Shown here one piece after another: positions 43,428 through 51,685 of a DNA stretch of 64,000 bases. The notes under the pieces were generated by a model, which searched no databases, had not been told where the DNA came from, and saw nothing but the letters and a program-made list of their open reading frames with translations. The DNA is from an uncultured Bacteroides sp. (GTDB lineage Bacteria > Bacteroidota > Bacteroidia > Bacteroidales > Bacteroidaceae). The first letter of the stretch is position 1; every line of letters starts with the position of its first letter. The DNA is taken from contig CASDXF010000003.1 of assembly GCA_949285075.1 (NCBI GenBank), positions 33,758 through 97,757 of the forward strand, read 5' to 3'. Both the position numbers and the translations under genes were made by a program.

Positions 43428-43772
43428 TTAGTCCTCCTTTTTAGTTGATTTAACACTTCTTCTCTTTACAGCATACTCCGCAGCGTACTTATCCAACTTA
43501 AATATCAAAAAGCGAATTACACGCTCATCACGGCGAAAACTAACCTCTAACTTCTTAATAAGAGTAGGGTCAGCATTAAACTCGATCAACTGATAGAAGC
43601 CCGTAGACTTCTTTTGAATTGGATACGCCAATTTCTTCAATCCCCAGTTTTCTTCATTTACAATTTCAGCACCTTCAGTTTGAAGAATACCTTTAAATTT
43701 CTCTACCGCTTCCTTCATCTGAACATCAGACAAAACGGGAGTTAAAATGAAAACGGTTTCGTATTGATTCAT
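43428..43772 (-). CDS. rpsF: Ribosomal protein bS6
   Basis: The 114-residue protein reads [16 protein letters not shown], with [19 protein letters not shown] and [18 protein letters not shown] as in bacterial S6. It binds S18 on the 30S subunit. First gene of the operon; an upstream TACCTTTG element lies at 43817-43824. Confidence 0.98.
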   Translation of the reverse strand: MNQYETVFILTPVLSDVQMKEAVEKFKGILQTEGAEIVNEENWGLKKLAYPIQKKSTGFYQLIEFNADPTLIKKLEVSFRRDERVIRFLIFKLDKYAAEYAVKRRSVKSTKKED

Positions 43773-43816
43773 ACTTGTTTAATTATATATTAAGAATTTG
43801 ATTTAAAATGCGGGTG

Positions 43817-43824
43817 CAAAGGTA
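43817..43824 (-). promoter_or_regulatory. -7 element TACCTTTG of the rpsF operon
   Basis: Perfect TAnnTTTG on the minus strand, 44 bases upstream of the rpsF start codon. Confidence 0.6.
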
Positions 43825-43892
43825 AGACTTTTATTTAAATTAGCCAATATTGCGTCTGCTTTTATAGGCGATTTTGATTTATAAAGCAATAA

Positions 43893-43930
43893 AAAACAAA
43901 GAATCCTGTGAGTAAATGCCCGCAGGATTC
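43893..43930 (-). terminator. Terminator of rprXY
   Basis: On the minus strand GAATCCTG pairs with CAGGATTC around a 14-base loop, followed by TTTGTTTTTT, 34 bases after the rprY stop. Confidence 0.82.
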
Positions 43931-43964
43931 CTTGCTTCAAGTTTTACAAGCCAAACAAAAAGCG

Positions 43965-44666
43965 TTAGGATTCAGGCTCGGGCGTAATCAGCTTATAGCC
44001 CTTTCCATGAATGTTGATAATTTCGATGGAGTCATCTTCTTTCAGATGCTTGCGCAGCTTCGTGATATATACGTCCATACTGCGGGCATTAAAATAATTA
44101 TCGTCAATCCAAATGGTCTTCAAGGCGAAATCGCGTTGTAGAATTTCATTCGCATGAGCGCAAAGCAATCCAAGCAATTCCGATTCTTTCGTCGTTAATT
44201 TTGTCTGCTTACCATCGATAGCCAAAATTTGTTTTTGAGTATCAAAAGTGAATCGGCCTATCTTATAGGTATTGCTTTCCTTATTTTTCTTTCCGCGTAC
44301 GCGCCTCAAAATCGCTTCGATTCTGAACGTCAACTCTTCCATACTGAACGGCTTCGTGATATAATCGTCCGCTCCTATTTTAAATCCTTCCAGAATATCT
44401 TCCTTTAGCGTTTTCGCCGTCAAGAAGATTATAGGAATCTCAGAGTTGGCTGCACGAACATCCTGCGCTAAAGTAAAGCCGTCCTTTTTCGGCATCATCA
44501 CATCAAATACGCATAAATCGTACTTGTTCTTTAGAAAGGCTTTATAACCTGCCTCACCGTCAGGATACAGTTCGGCCGCATAACCTTTCGCCTGCAAATA
44601 TTCTCTCAAAAGCATGCCAAGATTCTCGTCATCCTCGCACAATAAAATACGTAACTTTTCGTCCAT
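43965..44666 (-). CDS. rprY: OmpR-family response regulator RprY
   Basis: The 233-residue regulator has a receiver domain (LLCEDDENLG acidic pocket, phospho-acceptor D54 in FDVMMPKKDG, IIFLTAKTLKEDI, DYITKPF) and a winged-helix DNA-binding domain (about 135-230, TKESELLGLLCAHANEIL and SMDVYITKLRKHL). It corresponds to RprY of Bacteroides/Porphyromonas, whose regulon in those hosts touches sodium-pump and oxidative-stress genes. The sensor kinase is encoded 5 bases upstream. Confidence 0.92.
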   Translation of the reverse strand: MDEKLRILLCEDDENLGMLLREYLQAKGYAAELYPDGEAGYKAFLKNKYDLCVFDVMMPKKDGFTLAQDVRAANSEIPIIFLTAKTLKEDILEGFKIGADDYITKPFSMEELTFRIEAILRRVRGKKNKESNTYKIGRFTFDTQKQILAIDGKQTKLTTKESELLGLLCAHANEILQRDFALKTIWIDDNYFNARSMDVYITKLRKHLKEDDSIEIINIHGKGYKLITPEPES

Positions 44667-44671
44667 ATCAA

Positions 44672-46228
44672 CTATTTTTTTAATAAAGGTAATGCAATAA
44701 TAAACCTAGTTCCTATATTCAAGTCGCTTTCAGCCCGAATGGTTCCCTTATGGTCCGTAATTATTTTCTTCACATAGGCCAATCCCAAGCCAAAGCCCTT
44801 TACGTCGTGCAGATTACCCGTATGCACGCGGTAGAACTTGTCGAATATCTTTTTTAAATTCTCCTTTTTTATGCCAATGCCGTTATCCTCTACGGATATC
44901 ATCAACTTGCCCGGTTCATTCCATGTCCTCACCTTCAGCTCCAACTCTTCTTCGGGTTTCTTATATTTCACTGCGTTATCCATAAGATTGAATATCACGT
45001 TAGTGATGTGCATTTCATCCGCGAGCACACCGGAATCCGTCGCCTCAAGACTAGTGGTAATCTTGCCGTTATACCTTTCCACTTTTAAAGTAAAGGTATT
45101 GACTACTCCCGTTATCAACTCATTCATGTCTATCTCCTTCATTTTCAATGTGGCCTTCTGCCTGTCGAACATTGACATCTGCAGTACCTTTTCCACCTGA
45201 AAGCGCAAGCGTTTCGTTTCGTCGTTAATTACCCCAGAGATATGCTGAAACATTTGAGGGGATTTCCCGACCGCCGGATCTTTCAGCATTTGCGCCGCCA
45301 ATGATATCGTCGATATGGGAGTCTTAAACTCATGCGTCATATTATTGATGAAATCATTTTTCATTTCTGTCAGTTTTTTCTGCCGAAATACAATGCAAAT
45401 CGTGAAAATGAATGTTATCAACAAGATTATCGTGAATATCAACGACGGAATCATAAAGTTGATGGAATCAAAGATATAATCTTTTCTTCCCGGAAAATGA
45501 ACCTTTAATATGCTCATTTTCGCAGGCGGGTCATTCGTGAACAGCGCCTGTTGATAAGATTCATCGCTTCCCTTCAATTCATAGTCCGCGCATCGATAAA
45601 CCTCTCTTCCGTCCCTGTCTATTACAGAAAAATGAAAAGGCAGGTCTATGTTATTGTTCAGTAGACTCGCTCTCAGATAATCATCCAAATCCTTAAATCG
45701 CACCCTATCTCCTATTGACTTGTCACTTGCGTGATAAATCATTTGCCACGCGACGTCGTCTAGCAAAGCCCGCTGATACATATATCGGTTCTTTATCATT
45801 TCCACTAGCGAGCGGGAAGTCTCCGGTATCGTCTTTACTCCACGATAAGGAGAAATCATCGCTTTCGGAAGTTCAGACGGATTAGACTTCATTATTTTCA
45901 GGTCAAACTCCGAATAAACCGGCCCATTTTGCGATTTCATATTGAAATGTTGTCGCGTATGCGGAATTAATTCCCTCTGCTGCAAGGTAGAATTATTTTC
46001 CGTCAGTTTTTTCCTTTCCGCCTCTGAAATATCCTCTATCAGCCAACGCCTTGTTTCGGCGTACTCCACATCTTTGGAAACTTGAGTCAAGCTGTTCCGT
46101 ACAGCGGAATCAAATTGTTCCTTACGGGTCTTTATCATTTCTTCAATATAGCTTACTTGCAAATAAAGCAAACTGAGGAAAGAAAGCCCCATCACAATAC
46201 CTAATATCCAAATTGTCGACTTTTTCAT
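44672..46228 (-). CDS. rprX: Sensor histidine kinase RprX
   Basis: The 518-residue membrane kinase has two helices (about 5-25 and 275-295) flanking a periplasmic sensor region. The H-box INNMTHEFKTPISTIS is near H299, followed by an N-box (NVIFNLMDNAVKY), G1 (SVEDNGIGI) and G2 (VKGFGLGLAYVKKI). The ATG at 46228 (MKKSTIWIL) begins the first helix; an upstream in-frame start adds seven residues but lies within the likely promoter. It phosphorylates RprY, encoded directly downstream. Confidence 0.92.
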   Translation of the reverse strand: MKKSTIWILGIVMGLSFLSLLYLQVSYIEEMIKTRKEQFDSAVRNSLTQVSKDVEYAETRRWLIEDISEAERKKLTENNSTLQQRELIPHTRQHFNMKSQNGPVYSEFDLKIMKSNPSELPKAMISPYRGVKTIPETSRSLVEMIKNRYMYQRALLDDVAWQMIYHASDKSIGDRVRFKDLDDYLRASLLNNNIDLPFHFSVIDRDGREVYRCADYELKGSDESYQQALFTNDPPAKMSILKVHFPGRKDYIFDSINFMIPSLIFTIILLITFIFTICIVFRQKKLTEMKNDFINNMTHEFKTPISTISLAAQMLKDPAVGKSPQMFQHISGVINDETKRLRFQVEKVLQMSMFDRQKATLKMKEIDMNELITGVVNTFTLKVERYNGKITTSLEATDSGVLADEMHITNVIFNLMDNAVKYKKPEEELELKVRTWNEPGKLMISVEDNGIGIKKENLKKIFDKFYRVHTGNLHDVKGFGLGLAYVKKIITDHKGTIRAESDLNIGTRFIIALPLLKK

Positions 46229-46233
46229 AGCGA

Positions 46234-46241
46234 CAAAATTA
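46234..46241 (-). promoter_or_regulatory. -7 element TAATTTTG upstream of rprX
   Basis: Perfect TAnnTTTG on the minus strand, ending 5 bases before the chosen start codon. If used, the message would be nearly leaderless. Confidence 0.4.
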
Positions 46242-46432
46242 ACAATCACTAATTAACACTCCCAATGGATTAACTTGATTTAACCGGCAATTCCCGCAAA
46301 TTAACCGAAGAGGGCTATTTAATTTGTTTTCTGACGAATATAACAAAATGCGCCTTAATTTGGTTGGCAAATTTAATAAAAAATTAAATCTTTCCGACTA
46401 TTTATCCCCATTATATTAATCGTAATTAAACA

Positions 46433-46471
46433 AAACCCGCCGGCTTCTCTTAAAAAGGTGCCGGCGGGTTT
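46433..46471 (-). terminator. Terminator of the EF-G-like gene
   Basis: AAACCCGCCGGC pairs perfectly with GCCGGCGGGTTT (12 bp) around a 15-base loop. On the minus strand it is followed by TGTTTAATT, 39 bases past the stop. Confidence 0.85.
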
Positions 46472-46509
46472 AACAATTACGGGCATAAAGCGTGCCCGCT
46501 AAAAGCGGT

Positions 46510-48666
46510 CTACTCTTCCGTCTGTTTCATTTCAAAGTCTTTTATCAGCTTATCCTGCACGTCGCTCGGCACAAGCTCGTAGCTTGCGAACTTCATGATG
46601 AACGAGGCGCGTCCGCCAGTCAGCGAGCTGAGTGCGGTGGAATAGGACGACATCTCCTTCAAGGGCACCTTAGCCACGAGTTTCTCAAAACCTTTCTCGC
46701 TGCTCATGCCCATAATCATGGCGCGGCGGCCTTGCAGGTCACTCATGACATCGCCCATCTTATCGGAAGGAACAAACACTTCCACATCGTAAATGGGCTC
46801 AAGAATCTTAGGTCCCGCGTTCTTAAAGGCTTCGCTGAACGCGTTACGTCCCGCCAACATGAAGGAGATTTCATTGGAATCTACCGGGTGCATTTTACCG
46901 TCGTAGACGATAACCCGCACGTCACGGGCGTACGAACCGGTCAGCGGTCCCTGTTCCATGCGTGACATGATACCTTTCAATATGGCCGGCATGAAGCGCG
47001 CGTCGATGGCTCCGCCCACCACGCTATTGATGAACTCTAGCTTACCGCCCCACTCCAACGGGATTTCCTCTTTTCCCTTTACGTTTATCTTAAATTCCTG
47101 ACCATTGAATCGGTACGTGTCGGGCATAGGCTCTCCTTCTCGATAAGGCTCTACTATCAGATGTACCTCGCCGAATTGTCCGGCTCCGCCCGACTGCTTC
47201 TTGTGACGATAATCCGCGCGCGCCGCTTTCGTAATCGTCTCCCGATAGGGAATCTTCGGCTCCTCATATTTTACTTGAAGCTTCTCGTTGTTCTCCAAAC
47301 GCCACTTTAACGTACGCAGATGGAACTCTCCCTGACCGTGCACTAGCGTTTGCTTTAGTTCTTTCGACTGCTCGATTACCCATGTCGGGTCTTCCTCGCG
47401 CATACGGTTCAGGATGCTCATCATCTTTTCCACCTCGGCTTCGTTCACGGGCTTAATGGCCCGGGTATACTTGGAGTTCGGGAACTTTATGAAATCAAAC
47501 TTATAGTCGCAGTCTTTTCCGTTCAGGGTGTTTCCGGTCTTTACGTCTTTCAGCTTCACCGTCGCTCCAATGTCTCCTGCCTGTAGTTCTTCCACCTTAA
47601 TGCGGTTGGCCCCGGCTACGACATAAAGCTGCGCCATGCGCTCTTTCGAACCTCGGTCGGCATTCGTCAGGTCATCTCCCTCGCGCACCTTCCCGCTCAT
47701 TACTTTAAAGTAAGACACCTCGCCGATGTGCGGCTCTACGCTTGTCTTGAAGAAGTAGAGCGATTCGGGGCCGTTCACGTCGGGAGCGATTTCCTTCCCG
47801 TCGGTATTCTTCACCTTCGGCATATCGGACACGAAAGGCACCACGTTGCCCAAGAACTCCATCAGGCGGCGCACACCCATATCCTTGCCTCCGCAGACAC
47901 AGAATACGGGGAACATACCCCTAGCTATCAGCCCCTTGCGGATACCTTCGCGCATCTCGTCTTCCGAGAGGGAGTCTTGCTCGAAGAATTTCTCCATCAG
48001 CCCCTCGTCGTTCTCGGCGGCGGCCTCTACCAGCGCCTTGTGCATTTCCATCGCCTTGTCCATCTCTTCCGCCGGAATATCTTCTATGATAGGCGCTCCG
48101 CCTTCGGGCTTCCACGAATATTTCTTCATCAGCAACACGTCAATCAACGCGTTAAAGTTTGGCCCCGTAGAGATGGGGTATTGGATAGGAACAATCTTCG
48201 AGCCGTACGCCTCGCGCAGCTGTTCCAAGATATTATCATAGTCGCATTTCTCGTTGTCAAGCTGATTGACCAAGAAAATGACGGGTTTATTCAGTTTTTC
48301 AGTATATCGGAAATGATTTTGGGTTCCTACCTCTACGCCATACTGACCATTGAGGAGGATTATCGCCGTATCTGTCACGTTTAGCGCCGTAACCGTACTG
48401 CCTATAAAATCGTCCGCCCCCGGACAATCGATAATGTTAAGTTTCTTATTGTTCCATTCCACATGGAGAACGGTAGAAAATACGGAATAGCCGTATTCTT
48501 GCTCGACTGGGAAATAGTCGCTTACTGTGTTTTTGGCGGCAATGCTTCCGCGACGTTTTATAACCCCACTCTCGAAAAGCATAGCTTCCACGAGAGTGGT
48601 TTTTCCTGAGCCTGAACTGCCTAATAAAGCAATGTTCTTGATTTCGTTAGTTTGATACACTTTCAT
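46510..48666 (-). CDS. Elongation factor G-like GTPase (second EF-G paralogue)
   Basis: The 718-residue translational GTPase has P-loop LLGSSGSGKTTLVE, switch II DCPGADDF and a G4 motif NQLD instead of NKxD. EF-G domains II-V follow, with YRETITKAARADYRHKKQSGGAGQFGEV, GWGG-type WGGKLEFINSVVGG and RRAMIMGM. This matches the EF-G2-like clade found alongside true FusA in many Bacteroidetes, so it is likely a specialised factor and not the housekeeping EF-G. ATG 48666 is chosen over an upstream TTG. It is monocistronic with a strong terminator. Confidence 0.9.
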   Translation of the reverse strand: MKVYQTNEIKNIALLGSSGSGKTTLVEAMLFESGVIKRRGSIAAKNTVSDYFPVEQEYGYSVFSTVLHVEWNNKKLNIIDCPGADDFIGSTVTALNVTDTAIILLNGQYGVEVGTQNHFRYTEKLNKPVIFLVNQLDNEKCDYDNILEQLREAYGSKIVPIQYPISTGPNFNALIDVLLMKKYSWKPEGGAPIIEDIPAEEMDKAMEMHKALVEAAAENDEGLMEKFFEQDSLSEDEMREGIRKGLIARGMFPVFCVCGGKDMGVRRLMEFLGNVVPFVSDMPKVKNTDGKEIAPDVNGPESLYFFKTSVEPHIGEVSYFKVMSGKVREGDDLTNADRGSKERMAQLYVVAGANRIKVEELQAGDIGATVKLKDVKTGNTLNGKDCDYKFDFIKFPNSKYTRAIKPVNEAEVEKMMSILNRMREEDPTWVIEQSKELKQTLVHGQGEFHLRTLKWRLENNEKLQVKYEEPKIPYRETITKAARADYRHKKQSGGAGQFGEVHLIVEPYREGEPMPDTYRFNGQEFKINVKGKEEIPLEWGGKLEFINSVVGGAIDARFMPAILKGIMSRMEQGPLTGSYARDVRVIVYDGKMHPVDSNEISFMLAGRNAFSEAFKNAGPKILEPIYDVEVFVPSDKMGDVMSDLQGRRAMIMGMSSEKGFEKLVAKVPLKEMSSYSTALSSLTGGRASFIMKFASYELVPSDVQDKLIKDFEMKQTEE

Positions 48667-48789
48667 GATACACAAACATTATAGTGAATACTTGGCGCGC
48701 CTGTCGGCGTGCCGTTAACTTTAACGGGGCGCAAATTATGGATTTATCGCGGGAAAAGCAAAATAAGCCACGATGTTACTAAACAATGT

Positions 48790-48914
48790 TATGCAGCATG
48801 TTTTCGCTTGTAAGCGCCGGACAACGCCGCTTAGCCTCTCGTTTGACGGAGGTTCTTCCTCTTTTTCCGGTACAACGGCCGCCCGCTTTCGCGCGTCATC
48901 CGGCCGTTTTTTTT
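48790..48914 (+). ncRNA. Candidate structured small RNA ending in an orphan terminator
   Basis: Three successive hairpins lie on the plus strand: TAAGCG/CGCTTA near 48812-48834, CCTC/GAGG near 48835-48852, and ACGGCCG (48875-48881) with CGGCCGT (48901-48907) followed by eight T. No plus-strand gene lies upstream, as the EF-G-like gene runs the other way, so a terminator here would end an unannotated transcript. I see no good promoter, which leaves the call tentative. Confidence 0.35.
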
Positions 48915-49278
48915 GTTGACGTTCGGAAAACTTTTGTGAATGAATCCCATTTTTATGCGCAATCTTAAAAATAGACCATTCTGAAAAACGGAACATTCTG
49001 ATGCCCCTACAACGCGATAATTCCGACCGAGGTACAGTGTGGACGAAAAGAACGCGTTTTTACGGCATTAGCGAAAATCAGATAGTTTGCGAAATGCTAG
49101 TATAATAGTCATTTATTTGTTGTATAATCTAAATATATGTCTTTTTAATACAATAGGTTGTCAAAGTCCGGATAAATGATATTTTTATCCCATCCAGAAG
49201 ACGAGGGCAATTAGAAGCGAAAAGGCGTAAAATGCCTGCCCGATTCACTGAAATGGAGACGCTTTGTCATTACTTCTT
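48915..49278. other. Gap between the EF-G-like gene and hemW
   Basis: No gene is supported. The phrase ATCTTAAAAATAGA-C-ATT occurs at about 48960 and again at about 49494, on both sides of repeat copy G. The rest is AT-rich and featureless. The shorter stretch 49365-49590 before hemW also holds nothing coding. Confidence 0.4.
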
Positions 49279-49364
49279 CATTTCCCGTTCGAGAAATAGG
49301 GCTATTTCACGGGAGAAACAAGGCTGCGGCTTGCGAGGCGTAGAGCTGCGCTTCGCATCCGACA
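49279..49364 (+). repeat. Dispersed 22-bp-unit intergenic repeat, copy G (degenerate)
   Basis: It keeps pieces of the core in altered order: CGAGAAATAGGGC, GGGAGAAACAAGGC and TGCGGCTTGCGAGGCGTA. The hairpin GAAATA-GGGC-TATTTC remains perfect, flanked by CCCGT/ACGGG. The left and right arms of the family are not recognisable. It is the most decayed copy in the window. Confidence 0.6.
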
Positions 49365-49590
49365 GCCCTTTCTCACCGCCCGCAAAGCGGGTGTTTGCAC
49401 GTTTTCACCCCCGAAACGCACGTTTTTCACACGCTTTTTGCCCGGTTCATCCGCCTAAAATGAAAATTTTGATGAGTCTGTTTTGGGGGAAAATCTTAAA
49501 AATAGAACATTTTTCGTGAAGGAGACACCGCCGCTTGCCCGGTATGGATAATAGCCTTACCTTCGCGCACGTAACCAATATGAACAGCGC

Positions 49591-50721
49591 ATGGCCGGCA
49601 TTTATCTACACGTCCCTTTTTGCAAGACACGGTGCGTCTACTGCGACTTCTACTCCACCACGCAAGGCGAGAGGAAGGAACGATACGTCAGTGCGCTGTG
49701 CCGTGAACTGGAGACACGGAAAGAGTATCTGAGGGGTGAAAGGGTAGAGACCGTCTATTTCGGCGGGGGTACGCCCACCCAATTGGAGAAAGGGGATTTC
49801 GAGCGGATATTCGACACGTTGCGGACGCATTACGGCATGGAGGAATGCGCGGAGATAACCATCGAGGCCAATCCCGACGACCTGACCGACGGCTATCTGC
49901 GAACGCTCGCATCGCTCCCCTTCAATCGCGTCAGCATAGGCATACAGACGTTTGACGAGCCTACGCTGCGGCTGCTCAGGCGAAGGCATACGGCCGCCCA
50001 AGCGATAGAGGCCGTGCGGCGAAGCCGGGAAGCGGGGTTCGGCAACATCAGCGTGGACCTCATCTACGGACTGCCCGGCGAGACGGCGGAGCGGTGGGAG
50101 CGGGACTTGAGGCGGGCCATAGAGCTACGACCGGAGCACATATCGGCCTATCACCTGACCTACGAGGAGGGAACGCCTATTTATAATATGCTACGGCAGC
50201 ATCGGGTGAGCGAGGTGGACGAGGAGACCAGCTGGGGGTTCTTCGTGCTCCTGACCGACCTGCTGCGCTCGGCGGGGTACGAGCATTACGAGATTTCGAA
50301 CTTCTGTCTGCCGGGCAGACACTCGCGCCACAACTCGGCCTACTGGAAGGGTGTCCCCTACTTGGGCTGCGGCCCGTCGGCCCACTCGTTCGACGGGGAG
50401 AGCCGGGAGTGGAACGTGGCGTCGCTCGACGCATACATCGAGGGCATGGAGAGCGGACAGAGACCTTTCGAGCGGGAGCGGCTCGACCTCGACACGCGCT
50501 ACAACGAGTTCGTGATTACGACGCTGCGCACGGTGTGGGGTCTGCCGACCGAGGAGCTGAAGGAGCGGTTCGGGGAGGAGAGGCGGGCTTACTGCCTGCG
50601 GATGGCCGCTCCGTATCTGCGGGGCGGGAAGATGGAGGAGCGAGACGGCACGCTGCGGCTGACCCGCGAGGGCATCTTCATATCCGACCGCATTATGAGC
50701 GACCTGCTTTGGGTGGAGTAA
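49591..50721 (+). CDS. hemW: HemW-like radical SAM protein
   Basis: The 376-residue protein begins MAGIYLHVPFCKTRCVYCDF, giving the CxxxCxxC radical SAM cluster motif with HemW-type HVPFC. TVYFGGGTPTQLE, RVSIGIQTF and SVDLIYGLPGET follow, and HSRHNSAYW and YLGCGPSAHSFDG are family hallmarks. HemW lacks the extra N-terminal Cys of HemN and acts in haem trafficking, not as coproporphyrinogen oxidase. The region is clearly richer in G and C than the first 49 kb. The gene is followed 48 bases later by lysO. Confidence 0.93.
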   Translation: MAGIYLHVPFCKTRCVYCDFYSTTQGERKERYVSALCRELETRKEYLRGERVETVYFGGGTPTQLEKGDFERIFDTLRTHYGMEECAEITIEANPDDLTDGYLRTLASLPFNRVSIGIQTFDEPTLRLLRRRHTAAQAIEAVRRSREAGFGNISVDLIYGLPGETAERWERDLRRAIELRPEHISAYHLTYEEGTPIYNMLRQHRVSEVDEETSWGFFVLLTDLLRSAGYEHYEISNFCLPGRHSRHNSAYWKGVPYLGCGPSAHSFDGESREWNVASLDAYIEGMESGQRPFERERLDLDTRYNEFVITTLRTVWGLPTEELKERFGEERRAYCLRMAAPYLRGGKMEERDGTLRLTREGIFISDRIMSDLLWVE

Positions 50722-50737
50722 AAAAGCCTTATCTTTG
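50708..50737 (+). promoter_or_regulatory. Promoter of the lysO genes (TTTG and TATCTTTG)
   Basis: TTTG at 50708-50711 and TATCTTTG at 50730-50737 are 18 bases apart, close to the Bacteroides consensus. The lysO start is 32 bases further on. Confidence 0.6.
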
Positions 50738-50769
50738 CAGCCGCAAAACAGAGAGGAGGAGACTACATT

Positions 50770-51066
50770 ATGTTTATCGTCATTGGAATCATGCTGTCGG
50801 GCATACTCGTCGGGTACTTGCTCCGGGCGAAACGCCTGAACGAAATACACAAGGTTATCACATTATTAATATGGCTGCTCCTGTTCCTGCTCGGCAACGA
50901 GGCGGGAGGCAACGAGGCCATCGTTAAGGGACTGCACACGTTGGGCGTGGAGGCGCTCGTCATCACGATAGCCGCCGTAGCGGGAAGCTCGCTTTGTGCG
51001 TGGGCGTTGTGGCGGTCGCTATACGCCAAGAACGGCAGGGGAAGGGGAGGAGAGGGTGAGGGGTAG
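50770..51066 (+). CDS. LysO-type lysine exporter, N-terminal subunit
   Basis: The 98-residue membrane protein has three helices (FIVIGIMLSGILVGYLL, VITLLIWLLLFLLGNEAGG, LVITIAAVAGSSLCAWALW). The LLGNEAGGNEAI text is typical of the N-terminal half of LysO (DUF340), a lysine exporter. The C-terminal half is encoded by the next gene, whose start overlaps this one by 11 bases. Preceded by GAGAGGAGGAG as a good ribosome binding site. Confidence 0.85.
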   Translation: MFIVIGIMLSGILVGYLLRAKRLNEIHKVITLLIWLLLFLLGNEAGGNEAIVKGLHTLGVEALVITIAAVAGSSLCAWALWRSLYAKNGRGRGGEGEG

Positions 51067-51664
51067 CCTGATTATCGTCTCGTTCTTCGTCGTGGGCACG
51101 CTGTGCGGGGTCTTCCACTTGTTGCCTCCGGAGCTGCTCGGGGGAGAGCTGAGCCGCTACGCCCTGTACGCCCTGATGTTCTGCGTCGGCGTGAGCATAG
51201 GCAACGACCCTCAGACGCTGCGGAACTTCCGTTCGCTGAACCCTCGGCTCATGCTCCTGCCCATTATGACCGTACTGGGCACGATGGCGGGATGCGCGGC
51301 GGCGGGACTGCTCATGACCCACCGCACGCCACTGGAGTGCATGGCTGTGGGAGCGGGGTTCGGCTACTACTCGCTCTCCAGTATCTTCATCACTGAATAT
51401 AAGGGGGCGGAGTTGGGAACCGTGGCCCTGCTCTCCAACATCATGCGGGAGATTGTCGCGCTGCTGTGCGCCCCGCTGCTTGCGAGATACTTCGGCAAAC
51501 TGGCTCCCATCTCCGTAGGAGGGGCCACGACGATGGACACGACGCTGCCCGTCATTACCCGGTGCTGCGGAAGGGAACTGGCTATCGTCTCCATCTTCCA
51601 CGGCTTCGTGGTGGACTTCAGCGTTCCCTTCCTCGTGACGCTGCTCTGCTCACTGTCTCTCTGA
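51056..51664 (+). CDS. LysO-type lysine exporter, C-terminal subunit
   Basis: About 202 residues from the GTG at 51056, preceded by GGGAGGAGAGG. It has about five membrane helices with YALMFCVGVSIGNDP, GAGFGYYSLSSIFITEYKGAELGTVALLSN and GGATTMDTTLPVITR, the conserved C-terminal LysO (DUF340) core. In E. coli LysO is one protein of about 300 residues; here it is made from two overlapping genes, an arrangement that looks intended because both parts are complete and coupled. Confidence 0.85.
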   Translation: MRGSLIIVSFFVVGTLCGVFHLLPPELLGGELSRYALYALMFCVGVSIGNDPQTLRNFRSLNPRLMLLPIMTVLGTMAGCAAAGLLMTHRTPLECMAVGAGFGYYSLSSIFITEYKGAELGTVALLSNIMREIVALLCAPLLARYFGKLAPISVGGATTMDTTLPVITRCCGRELAIVSIFHGFVVDFSVPFLVTLLCSLSL

Positions 51665-51685
51665 CAGGGAGGACGGACGGGCGAA

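Noticed and set aside
48736-48996. An 86-codon minus-strand frame upstream of the EF-G-like gene
   Set aside because: It is low-complexity, without start context, and covers the hairpin cluster and orphan terminator; non-coding RNA or plain spacer is likelier.
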